Of a stretch of DNA of 64,000 nt, positions 14,008 to 25,500 are shown piece after piece. Within the stretch, counting starts at the first letter, position 1. Each line of letters begins with the position of its first letter. The notes below the pieces were generated by a model. The model had not been told where the DNA came from. It made no database searches and saw only the letters and a list, made by a program, of their open reading frames with translations. Source of the stretch: Haliclona indistincta (lineage: Eukaryota > Porifera > Demospongiae > Haplosclerida > Chalinidae); NCBI GenBank assembly GCA_964017065.1, contig OZ024784.1, positions 3,887,152-3,951,151 of the forward strand, written 5' to 3'. The translations under genes were made by a program, and so were the position numbers.

Positions 14008-17000
14008 CTATATTAGAGATGGTGTGGAGGAGGAAGAAGAATGGAGGGCGAGAAGGTTTGATTTGGGAGAGAACGGAGGCGATGGAATCGAGTCTGTGTC
14101 CTGGGAATTAGATTTGCAGGACATAAACCCATTCTTTATGTCCTGCCTTCCGATCCATCCATTGTCTGGAATGACTCGCATGTTTCTGCGTGGACGTGAT
14201 CGCACCTGACGAGATCGCCGTCTTCTTTCAGTAAAAGAGGACTTGGATATTGGGCTTGGTGGAGTCTCACTGCCAGAACGTTGCTGGCCATTTTCCGGGC
14301 TCGTTTCCAGCAGAGTATGTGGTGGTTCTTCTAAACTGCAGCGACTTTCCGAGGAGGAATCATCCGTGCATACACCCTCCATTTGTTTGAGAGAGCCAGC
14401 AGAGTACCGTCTGCACACTAAACCATTTGCCATAATTTTGTAGATATAGATTCCTGAGGATTGAAGGAATGGCTTCTTGTCCAATACTCTAGCCAGTTTA
14501 CCATCTGGTCTAGTCTGACTGGCACTCTCCATTAGACGTGAAGATTGCTTGAGTGGACTTGAAGACGTGAATATGATATTACCCTGTAGTAAGGCAAGGA
14601 GTGAATTATAGTGATTAAAGAAGAAACATCAAACAAAATAATGCCAGGAATTTTGACAATAATTATACATACTTTGCTTGAGATGAGGTTGAGGTCAGGT
14701 ACATAAATAGTGTGCATGAGAGAGCCGTTGGCAGCCATTCTGATCTCAATGGAGTTAGTAGTGAAGGCAAATATGTATGGTAGAACAACAGCTGTTTGGA
14801 GAAAGATAAGTGATATGAGCCAATACATGTAGTACTAACCAATCTTCTTGGGTTCAGAATTCCACACTATCTCAGGAGATGTGAACATCATTCCTTCATT
14901 GATTGTTAAACTCTGACTAGTCACTAGAGAATCAATAGAATTGTTGTAAAACCTTCAAAAAATAACAACAAAAGAACTGACTGTTATGTCCTACGAGCAT
15001 TTCACCTCTGCCTGATTGGTAATAACTGTGCAGCACAGTCAATGTAGTCTGAATGAATGACACATAAACACACATGATCATACACACACTGAGTCCTTAC
15101 CTTGACTGGGTCGAATGAGAAAAGCTTCAGTGAGTCATTTGAAAATTCATCCACTGCCTCAATGATACCAGACTTTTGGTATGCAAGGCAGAGCTTGCCT
15201 GATGGTTGCACGTCCAGTAGCGCCATCATGACAGGCACATCATTGAGTGTCAGCTCCTGTAGAGAAGCCACACTTGTTCATACTAGGTTTGTACTTCATG
15301 AATTAGGTAATCATATTAATTCAAGTGCAAATTTTTAGCACTGGTTACTATTAGTGATATACTGATTCCCTAAAAGTGCATGCTGAAATAGTGTAAATCT
15401 TACTCTATGTTTGATAAAGCCTTCAGTAGAGGAAGACTGCTGTACAGAAGGAGTCAGTGGAGAGGGAGTGAGAGGAGAGGTAGGAGTGATCGGCGAGGAA
15501 GGAGTCAGCAAAGAGAAGCCGGCTGCTGGTTGATGTCTCCACACCAGCATGTTGATCTTGTTCTTGGATGCTACTACTACTCTCAAGTAGCGAGCGTCCA
15601 GTTCACTGGTGCAGAACAGATGGCATCCTGAAGAAAAAGTAGGACGAATTAAAATTTATGCAGAAACAGTATCATACCTTTTGTGTAAGGAAGCATGAAA
15701 GAAGATATCGATGATTTATCTGTGAGTTGTACACGATCTGACAGTAGAGCGTCCAGTGGAACAACATAGAAATAGTTGGTCTCTTTTACGTAAGCTGGCA
15801 TGAAAAGATTCGATAATTGAGATGTTTGCAAATAATGTGCAACCAACCAGTTCTAAACATAAGCAATTGATGTCTATGAGCAACTGACAGCTGAGCAATT
15901 GGAATTCCTCGATCAATGATGAGTGTCATAGAACCATCTGGAGGAGGGAGAGGAAAGTGAAGAATTTACACAATGGTATGTGTTTACTTGCAAACACCAT
16001 GTATGTCCCGTTATTTGGAGTAGTTACAATCAGTATGTCGTCATCTGATTATGAGAAAGATTACTGGACTGCTAACTAACAGACAATACTCACCACACGC
16101 ATCTCCACATACTATGGTGTATGGAAACTCCTCACAAATTGAAAAAACTTCCCATGGCTGACAAAAAGAAAACAACAGTTAATTACAATGTACACTAGTG
16201 TGTGATAAGCAGTCAGTACTTGTTTCTTGAGAGCAGTAGTTTTCTTGCTGTGCGGATGATGGCCTAACAGAATCTTCTGAACTTTCAATTTCTACAAAAG
16301 TAAAAAACAAACACAAGTACATCTAAACATTCCATCTACTTACCTGACCGACGTCAGTGAACTTCTGCTCCATCTCCAGGTACTTTCTATTACCACTTGG
16401 AGAATAGCTGGGAGGACCAAGCTGTGCTCCAAGAGAACGGCGAGCCTACAGCAACGTCACATTACATACTTTGACTAGTAGTCAGATTTTACCTCAGACA
16501 AATATTTCTGTTCTGAAGACTTTATTAGTTGTTCTAGTGTCCGAACTCTCTTCTCAGTGAAAGTAGGAATGGCGTAAGCTGCCTTCTCACCATTAATAAC
16601 TGCAAAGAGAGACAACATTACATTTCAACATGTTACAACATGCAGTGGACACACGTTTTGCAAGCAAGAAGTCTCTGAAGTCCTGCTGATCAGTGAACTC
16701 TCCTTTAGATGGAAGAGGTGGACCAAACTCGGGAACACTTTTAGCAGAGTGTATGACAAGTCGGTACGAATTCCGAGATCTGGAGTATGTGACCAATGCA
16801 AAGATGTGGTTAAAATGAGACTTGAAACTGGCGGCAGGATAGAAATACAAAGAGCTCTCGTATGCCTTGTCGTCATCCCCATCAAAGAAGATGATGGTGA
16901 CAATATCATTGCCAATATGTCGCTTTCTCTCCAGCTAAAGTGAGTGAGGTAGTGAATCAAGAATGCAATCCAGGAAACAATATGAGTGACTATAATACCT

Positions 17001-19323
17001 GCTGTTCATCATCTTCAGAATATGGTAGCATTGTAGAGACATGAAACATTATCTCGTGTCCCTCAAACACAGTATATACAGAGTGAGTGCCAGTTGCATC
17101 ACCTAGCGATGTGGGGTGACTTAATGAATTGTATACATCACCTGTCAACTAACTTCTTGTGTCCAATCCTCCTTTGAACTGTTCCCATCTCTTCAAGGTG
17201 ACTGTATCTCCCAGCAAGTCGAGAAACTGATTGAATTCTGGACTACCATCCTCTGTGAATGAAACAATGTGCATTGCCATGTGACATCCACTCAACCATG
17301 CAACAACTCACTGTTACACATCATCTCAACATCGGTTGTTTGTCCTGTTCGAGCGTAGACCACGCCCACCTTGAAACTAACCGATCCCTCTTGCTCCTCT
17401 AATGTAAGCAAATCCTGCAAGAACGTAATTATAATGAACACATTGCAATATTATCATTCCACCAATTACTATAACAGCACACTCATTTCATACATGGAGA
17501 CAACTATTTACATTGCAGTAATTGATCAAAGAAGCTCTCAGCATTCAGTGCGTAAATGTGTAAAGAGCAACGTATCAGCATGCGATGAATTGGAAAATAA
17601 CTTCCTTGATTGTGTCAATAATGTGTGGGGGCTAGCATGCGAGTGATGTAATAAACACCTTTTGTAAGTCAGCACTAGTTATTTCTCGAACTGTTTTGTC
17701 AAATTTTCCAGCATTGAACTTTCTGTAAAAAGCAATAACACAACATGCAGTGAACACTGATACTATTGTGACACACTGCATACTCACTCTAGAATATTCT
17801 TTGTAGCTAGTTGTCTACTGGATGGTGACGAACTCTTGAAGCAGAGTCTTTTATTACCCTAATTCATAAGTGAAGAAGTCACAAAAACAAGATTGAGAAT
17901 TACCGATCTTCTCCAGATAATGCACCGATGGACTGTTGCATTTGTCACCACGGACAGAAAGCAGGGATTACGTTCACAGTCGTAGCACAGAAAATTCTGG
18001 TGGACTAAACAGGAAGAGTGATGGTAAAGTGTTGTACTAGTTGATGGTGGTGCTAATCACATTTTAAAGCAACTAGCTACACGACAAAACAATTATCATT
18101 ACACGGTGCATACATTTTCCGAGGAAATACTTGAAATACCATCTTGTCTCGCTCTCTGGATTCTCTAATAGTGCGTGCTGGTGACACTATAAGGCAGAGA
18201 GAAAATACAATGTGTACACACACATAATATTATAATTGACCACAATAGATTAAAATAAATTACTGACTATTAATTGGTTATCAATGAAGGACTTCCTTCT
18301 CTTACCTCTCTAGTGCCTGAGTCATCACCAGTTTCTCTACGGAATGGTCCTACAGAATTCCCGGGTGACAGTTGTGGCTGGGATGATAGCAACTAAAAAA
18401 TAAAGGAAGAAGGGGAGACAAAGGGGATGAATCACTTAGACAAGTTAGACAACAGTGAGTAACAGCTGTTGTCAGATGTAATATGACACCTGTGTGTATT
18501 GGGATGTGCAGTGCTGCACCATGTGTTGACAGCAGTCAAGTAGGCAGACACTCATGCAGACAACAAGTAACAGAAAATATATCACACCCAATAGAACTGT
18601 TTATTACAGCAATTGGACAATAATTCCAAACAAACACATCCCACACGGTACAGTACTGTACATTGCTCAACAGAGGGCATGCACATTGCAAGTTCCAATC
18701 TAAAACACAAACATGAAAATAGTCAGACACGATTTTTGGGATGCAAACACCTTGTGTTAACACACACAAAGGGTCCAGTGTACATACAAACATATTTACA
18801 TGAATGAGATCAGTGAACGTAGCTATTGATGATAATTGGTTGGAGACCAGACACAGGAACAGTGAACAACTCCACAACAAACAGCTGTCATTGTTTAATG
18901 CTATTCAGATCAGGCTACTACTGAATCTTGTGCGCTGACATACATGTGCATTGAGCAGATGTTAATGATAATGAAGGATGGGGCAATGGCATGCACATAG
19001 GTGTCGTATGAAGGAAGAGGGGTGAATGATATTATCACGGATATAAGAGAATATTTTACCTGCTCCATAGATCCACCTAGTTTGTTCTTCTGATGTAACC
19101 AGGGCACAAAGTCAAGACTGCTACTGTCCTTTTCTTCCACTGTTTCTGTTCTGCGATAGAGAAAGAACAGTGACAGTCTTCCTGAGTGGCACGACTTGCT
19201 GATTTTTCTCTCCCTTCGTTTTTTGGTGTTCTCTTTGCAAACGTGCAGATCAGGGCAACTTCTGCTCAAGCGAGAATCGTGCTCGCCAAGCAGAATTTCT
19301 TTGAGTCTCAAACGACGAAGCAT
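14008..19323 (-). CDS. GARNL3: GARNL3 homologue: RapGAP plus CNH domain
   Basis: This is a predicted GTPase-activating protein for Rap-type small GTPases with a C-terminal citron-homology (CNH) beta-propeller. Exon 1 is 19060-19323 ([16 protein letters not shown]). Later exons give [28 protein letters not shown], then the RapGAP core with [14 protein letters not shown] at about 16887-16928, which holds the catalytic Asn-thumb (the N of GNDIV), and [17 protein letters not shown] and DFRDFLLAK. The CNH part includes [17 protein letters not shown] and [16 protein letters not shown]. Each matches human GARNL3 closely and in order. The last exon is serine-rich with ETPPSPI and an arginine-rich patch, ending at a TAG at 14008-14010. 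The first intron (about 18394-19059) is large for this locus. Intermediate exon joins were not all traced. Confidence 0.9.
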
Positions 19324-20377
19324 GATATACAGTAGCTCGTATTCACTGTTGTGACAGCTCTCACTAAACTCGACTCGAGGAGGTGCGAGTAATTCGCAGA
19401 TTTGCGTCGACTAGCCGATCAAAGGACCACCGGAACAGCAACGCGATAGGGGCTTGCAGAGCACACACAGAGAGAGTCAGTACTAGCGTTCATGCAAGAT
19501 TGGCACCACCTTGCGAGACTGGAGGCGGGCAAATGCATACCGCGCCATCGCTGGACCGTGACTCCGGACCTTGTTTAGATGATAGCATAAATTGGTTTAC
19601 AGTAGTTACCAACACTTTGCTAACCACATTAGTAGAGCTGTCTAGTCTACAAGTATTGCACACACTCACCAGGTAGACAACCTGAGCCTGTTAGCTTTCA
19701 TCCAACACTCAGTGTTTATCTTATGAGAAGCGACAATAGACTGTTAACTGTACTACGCAAGTACTAAGAGAATCACTACTGTGATGACGGTTTACTCTAC
19801 GGTCCAAAAGTGGAAATGATCTTCTATCGACGCGTTATTGTTTACTTTGTCACATACAATCGTCATGGAATTAGGAAGAGGAGGAGGAACTCCACAACTT
19901 ACTGTATACTGTGACGAGAGACAAGGCGAGGAGTCGTGATTGACTCGACGTACCAAGACGTAGTCACGTTCCTCTGGTAGACTTTGTCTTTCTTATGTCG
20001 CAGCATCTCTTACTAGCTAGCTACGGTCCGGACACACCAACAGGATAGGACTGATCCGGTGTCGTGAACTGTTCATGCCCGCGCATTTTCCACTGCATTT
20101 TTGTGCAGCACATTCCAGCCCCTCCTTATTATGAACAGGTAGTATCTCTAGCATGATAGGCGTGGTAAGTAGTACAAGAATAACGACAACCTTCACTGAG
20201 CACACTAGTAGACTATGCAATAATATGTTCACAACTACAGAAAGATCAAGACCAAAGAGAGTGACGAACAAGCAGCAGCTCACAACCATGCATTCCTTCC
20301 TGCACGATTTCAGCCCCGCCCACAAGAGCAGAACGCAAGCACGTGCTGACCTTACTTTGCTGACTGGGAAGTTAAAC
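19324..20377. promoter_or_regulatory. GARNL3/ADK divergent intergenic region
   Basis: This interval of about 1.05 kb separates two divergent start codons. I see no recognised gene in it. It is moderately CpG-rich around 19380-19560 and 19830-20090, and has a CACGTG at 20340 near the ADK start. The ADK reading frame stays open upstream to an ATG at 20153, so a longer N-terminus cannot be excluded. Confidence 0.5.
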
Positions 20378-21424
20378 ATGGAGAAAGGGATCGCTGAAGG
20401 CGTTCTGTATGGAATGGGCAATCCGCTTCTTGATCTTTCAGCTGACGTACCAGCTTCTCTACTTGAGAAGTACAAACTCAAGCAGAACGATGCCATCCTA
20501 GCGGGAGATTCGCACATGCCCATCTACCAGGAACTCGTGTCCAACTACCAACCGATACAATACATCGCTGGGGGAGCTACGCAGAACTCAATACGTGTTG
20601 CTCAGTGGATGCTCCAATTCAAACACGCCACTAGCTACATTGGATGCGTCGGGAAGGATGAGTACAGTCACCAACTGAAGGAAAAAGCTGAGGGTGATGG
20701 TGTAAAGGTGAACTACCTAGAGACTGACGAGTACCCCACTGGCACGTGCGCCTGTTTGATCACTGAGAAGGTTCGCTCGTTAGTAGCTAACCTGGGAGCT
20801 GCAAACCACTACAAGAAGGAGCATCTTGACCGTCCTGAGAACTGGGCACTTGTCGAGCAGGCTCGGTTCTGCTACATCAGTGGTTTCTTCCTTACCGTCT
20901 CTCCTGAATCCATCCTCCAGGTTGCTGAGCATTGTGCTGAGAGGAACAAGTACTTCATGATGAACATGTCTGCACCATTCATCCTCCAATTCTTTAAGGA
21001 ACCGCTCCTCAAGGCTCTGCCCTATATTGACATTTTGTTTGGCAATGAAGCAGAAGCAGAAGCCTACTCACAGTCTATTGGACTGGGGCTCACTGATCTC
21101 AAGGAGATAGCTCTCAAGATTGCAGAGTACAAGAAGGTTAACCAAGGTCGACAGAGGATTGTTATCATAACCCAGGGTCCTGATCCTATACTACTATGTC
21201 GAGATGGTAAAGTGACTGAGTTTCCGATTCTTCCTATCAAACCTGAAGAGATTGTGGACACCAATGGAGCCGGAGATGCATGGGTAGGTGGATTCTTGTC
21301 TCAACTAGTCCTTGGACGCTCAATAGAGCAGTGCATTAAGGGAGGAAACTACTCGGCCAATGTTGTTATCAAGCGATCTGGTTGTACCTATCCTACCGAG
21401 CCAGACTTTCAGCCGGAAAAGTGA
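20378..21424 (+). CDS. ADK: Adenosine kinase
   Basis: This enzyme phosphorylates adenosine to AMP with ATP (PfkB/ribokinase fold), controlling adenosine levels and methylation-cycle flux. It is a single exon of 348 codons from MEKGIAEGVLYGMGNPLLD; human short ADK is 345 residues. Visible family motifs are GNPLLDLSADV (adenosine site), YIAGGATQNSIRVAQWM (the first PfkB signature region), YIDILFGNEAEA, and DTNGAGDAWVGGF near 21260-21295 with the catalytic Asp of GAGD. The frame is open upstream to an ATG at 20153, which would add 75 residues; humans also have long and short N-terminal forms, but that added segment looks unconserved, so I chose 20378. The stop lies 64 bases from that of the convergent C19orf44 homologue. 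Lack of introns is unusual here. Confidence 0.96.
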   Translation: MEKGIAEGVLYGMGNPLLDLSADVPASLLEKYKLKQNDAILAGDSHMPIYQELVSNYQPIQYIAGGATQNSIRVAQWMLQFKHATSYIGCVGKDEYSHQLKEKAEGDGVKVNYLETDEYPTGTCACLITEKVRSLVANLGAANHYKKEHLDRPENWALVEQARFCYISGFFLTVSPESILQVAEHCAERNKYFMMNMSAPFILQFFKEPLLKALPYIDILFGNEAEAEAYSQSIGLGLTDLKEIALKIAEYKKVNQGRQRIVIITQGPDPILLCRDGKVTEFPILPIKPEEIVDTNGAGDAWVGGFLSQLVLGRSIEQCIKGGNYSANVVIKRSGCTYPTEPDFQPEK

Positions 21425-21488
21425 TCTAAACACTGATTTTTGAATTGACTTAGTGCTAGTGAGCAAATTATAATAATTTAATTGTGTT

Positions 21489-22397
21489 TTAGAAATTATC
21501 TGAAGATCTTTGTAGCAAACTCTTTGCTTCAGAGAAGGTTAGCACTCGTGGCTTGTGATGTTCAATGTACTGTAGAAAGAAAGAACAACACAGCTTATCC
21601 GCTGTATTAAGGATACACAGACTGACCTGTTTAGTTTCTTGCAGTGTGGTATAACGATAGGAAGGAGTGATGTCAGTCATGGTGAGGTTCCTGGCAAGTT
21701 GCAGTGATTGCTCCATTAACTGTCGCGTGAGTTCTAATTGAGAGTAAAGTATGTCTTGGACCAGGCATTCAGGATCATCTGTGCTAGGACATCTAGTCCT
21801 CAGTGCTTCTCTGGTACGTGTTAGTTGTGGAGAAATTGGGTCAGTTTGAACATGTACTGAACAAGTGTTTAAGTGGTCAGGTTGTCGTCCTGATTCTTCC
21901 TCCGTACAGTTCTCATGTAAAGTTGAACTAGAGTAGCTAGTTGTGGTGGTCATATCTAATTGTTCCTCACATTCTTCACTTGGTTCAAAGTCTGATTCAT
22001 ACACCTCCTCTACCATTTCATTAGTTTCATGTGTCTCATCTTCCAAATCCTCTAGCTCTTCAACAGTAGATATAGACTCCGTTTGCGAAGCAGCAAGAGC
22101 TATTTGAGAATTGGTTAAAGTGGAAAGAGCTGGCAATTCATTAGCATCATGGAGGTTGGTAAATATGGCTGCACCCCCAGAGCTGCTGCTGTCAATGCTG
22201 CTGGATGATAGTCTACTGCAGGTGAGGTAAGACTCCTTTTCAAATTCAGTCTCAGACACTTTTCCTTTGTCTTCCTTCTCTACTGCTACCTGTTCATTGA
22301 CAGCAACCAGCTGGTCCACAGAGAATACATTATTCAGACCGGTTTGGTAGTCACTCAGTGACTCGTCTGAGTCGTCTATCAGGCTCCACCTCGACAT
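21489..22397 (-). CDS. C19orf44: C19orf44 (DUF4614) homologue
   Basis: The function is unknown. Two exons encode an acidic, serine-rich protein beginning MSRWSLIDDSDESLSDYQ. The middle has EEVYESDFEPSEECEEQ, resembling the YSEDFE patch of human C19orf44, and VQTDPIS, resembling its VQTPDP. The C-terminal block SQLELTRQLMEQSLQL, then SYRYTTLQETKQYIEHHKP and VLTFSEAKSLLQ, parallels human QLSLTQQFIQ...FHYHTLEEAKEYIRCHRP and LTMEDALEEV. The intron of about 50 bases lies between ETKQ and YIEHHKP. The identification rests on this C-terminal pattern. The start is at 22397, with SLC44A starting 163 bases upstream on the other strand. Confidence 0.72.
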   Translation of the reverse strand: MSRWSLIDDSDESLSDYQTGLNNVFSVDQLVAVNEQVAVEKEDKGKVSETEFEKESYLTCSRLSSSSIDSSSSGGAAIFTNLHDANELPALSTLTNSQIALAASQTESISTVEELEDLEDETHETNEMVEEVYESDFEPSEECEEQLDMTTTTSYSSSTLHENCTEEESGRQPDHLNTCSVHVQTDPISPQLTRTREALRTRCPSTDDPECLVQDILYSQLELTRQLMEQSLQLARNLTMTDITPSYRYTTLQETKQVSLCILNTADKLCCSFFLQYIEHHKPRVLTFSEAKSLLQRSSDNF

Positions 22398-22560
22398 GGA
22401 CTCCTTCCTAATCTTGTTTTGGTGCGCTTTAGATAGAATATTTGATGATATTCATAGCAGCTGCTTGCAAGTTATTGCGCGAGTATCGATTCACTTCGCT
22501 ATCAACAACGTATTGTACTGCCTCAGGCTCTAGCTGCAGGCAGCGCCAGGACACGAGAAA
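22398..22560. promoter_or_regulatory. Bidirectional C19orf44/SLC44A promoter
   Basis: These 163 bases lie between two divergent start codons. No TATA box or other strong motif is visible. Open frames here look like chance. Confidence 0.45.
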
Positions 22561-25500
22561 ATGTCCTCCTTTCTGTGCGGGTGTTGCTGTGCCTGTAAAC
22601 AGGAGGAGACGGATGGCGGTAAGTGAAGTGTGAGAATATTGCAACTGACAAGAATAGATCCGGCCTTGGTCTTTAGTCACCATTACGTAGGAGTGTATTA
22701 TGATGGCTGTTCTCTTGCTATCACAGGTGAACCCATTTCACATGACCCTAACTTCAAAGGTCCTGTGAGTGCAAGGAAGAGGTAGGCCTAGCTATGGTGT
22801 GTTGTATATATAATACACTATTCACACAATGCACAGTGATAAACAGGTGCACAGTGTGTATAAGATGTGTATTGTGTGATTCTCAGACTCTAAACAGAAA
22901 ATGTAGGGTGAAAGTTAAGTTCAGCCAACGCCTTAGTTTAGAAGGCGGTATGTTTGTTTTGGTAACAGTGAAACCAATAACTATGAATTCCAATGTCAAT
23001 GCTCAGACATCTACCTACCTTGAAAGTAATCTTCCATGGTTATTAGTTCCCTACATGGCTAGTGATCATACAACTCTATGATACTGTAGAATTCCCTGCT
23101 TGCTGATAAAATGAGGAATTTGTTGCAAACAGGAAATGTAACACGCACTATGCAACACTTGCTCAAACATAGATGCAGCTCTGTAAGCTGTTGGTGCTGT
23201 ATGGGAACTAATGACGTGTTAAGAGTTTTCTCACATTTTAACACATAGTGATATTGACACCTCACTATAGGCACTAATTGTGAAGCTAATATTTACATCC
23301 AGCGTATCCTCATTCCCAGGCCTTGGAACAAAGCTATTCATAACGTTTACATGCATGCAAAAATGGAAAATGCTTGTCTGTATGAGTGTATGTAGTCATA
23401 GTACTAACATGTACAATTAGCATAACATGACAAAAGTTTCTGTACTCGTTTATTTTTCAGGTATCCTAAGGATGTTCTGTGCTTGATTATCTTCATCGCC
23501 TTTGTCTGCGGTATGGTGGGTATAGGCGTGTACGGTGAGTGAGTAGTTCATGTACTTTTGTGTGTTTTTATCTCTTATACCTTATAGGATGGATCAAAGG
23601 TGACCCTAATCGTCTCCTATATTCGGTGGACTCTAATGGTCGACTGTGTGGGCGCGATGCAGCCGTTCAGTCAGTCACCATGCATCACTTTCTCACTATT
23701 TCTCTTCTCCTTTCAGAGATCGTCCTTATCTGCAGTTTTTCGATCTGACCAAGTGTGTCAGAAAACTTGACTTTACTGCTATCGCTTCTGGGACCTTTGA
23801 AGCTTCTGATTTATTCTCTTGTCCTACACAGCAGGTAATATGTGGAGTACGATTAAAGGTGGACTTGCTTTACTATTGTCTCTTCTCTCGATTAGGTGTG
23901 TGTGTCACAATGCCCGACAGTTAATGAGATCGGTGTTCGTGCTAATCCAGTCTGTGTTGAGGGAATCAATACGACACAGTTTAACATACTTGCTGCCAAT
24001 GACTCCATATCTAGTGCTATAGACAAGGCTCAAGCAGCTACTGTAAGTTGGCTGCTACTGGTGTACAACTTGTACTTACATTAACTCACTCTCCCACATT
24101 AGACTCTTATTCAGTTAATAACTGAGGAGAGATGTGCACCATATTACATCATCAGCACACCTGGTGAGCTATACTCATACCTCGTTGCTTCCTCACATGT
24201 TGCTTTCATTGCAAGTGACCTTTTTGTCCATGTTTTGTTTAGAAATCGAAACAACCTACTGTAGCTTTTATTAATCTGCTAATGATGGTGTCTTTGTTCA
24301 TTGTCATTGTATTGCCTAAAACCAGCAGCTGTCATAGGACCATTAGTTTCCCTCTTGTCATAGACCACTAGTTTTCCTCTTGCTATTATTGTTTTCATTC
24401 TTCAGTTGCCAACAGGTGTATTCCAACGTTTGCAAATCTGAGTGAGCTAGTGAATTTCGACAACTTCACAAATTTCAACACCAGTATGGTGCCTAATCTT
24501 GGTGATATCCTCACTGAAGTGAACCTGAACAATGTACTAGATGGAACACTGTTAGTATTATCAGTGTTACTTGTACTATGCGTGTCGTTATCTCCTTATA
24601 GTACTCAGGCTATTGTTCTCAATGTTCAACTGTTTGTATTCAATGTGTATCGAGATGTTGAGGTGGTCTGGCCTGCTTTACTCATGTGAGTATAACCCTC
24701 ACCGTGTGTGCTCCCTCACAACTTATTACTCTGTGTGCTCCTTCACCACTTCTTTATTACAATACTCTTTCTCTCCAGAGGTGCAGGTATAACAATTCTA
24801 ATTTGTTATCTGTACATCTTCTTGATGAGGTTAGCTATGAATCGTGTAGTGTTAATGGTGACACACACTGTTCTTCAGATACTTTGCTGGAGTCATAGTC
24901 TGGTTGGGAATCATCTTTGCACTTATCATAGTACTTACAGGTACTGCATGTTCTGTTAGCCATTCCTTACTTTTGTTTGAACTCTCTTCTCTTTAGTGTC
25001 TGCATTTGCCTTCTTCCAGTTCTACTGTTTTCAGTCGGGCAATAATGCTATTCCTAACTTCTTCAGCAATGACAATCTCACAAGTATAACTGATCTACAG
25101 AGCTTCCTCAACAGCACTGAGCAGATAGCAGCTGCAGGCTGTCAATTCACTAATCCACTCAGAGATTTCTTTGCTTCCAATGCTCCATGGTTTCAATACC
25201 AGAAGGAAACTTGGCTTGCTGGAGGTTTGAGCTATAGAATAGAAATTTAGTTAGGAAGGCAGGCTCGCTCTCAATGATCTATTCTTGTACACGACGACTA
25301 ATTGACCTATGTAAACAAAAATAACGGTGGGCATGGCGGTGTGTTGTAAATGAATATTAAGTAGCTAATAAAGCAAATCACTGCGAACTCTATTGGTACT
25401 GTTCATGTCGATTTAAGAGGATTTCAGCTAGTTATTATACTAAATCACAGTAATTTTGTATTGCTGATATAGATGCAATGTACAATTCATGATTGTGTTC

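Noticed and set aside
22429..22683. 84-codon minus frame upstream of the C19orf44 homologue
   Set aside because: It lies over exon 1 of SLC44A and the shared promoter, has no known motif and ends before the C19orf44 start; taken as a shadow frame.
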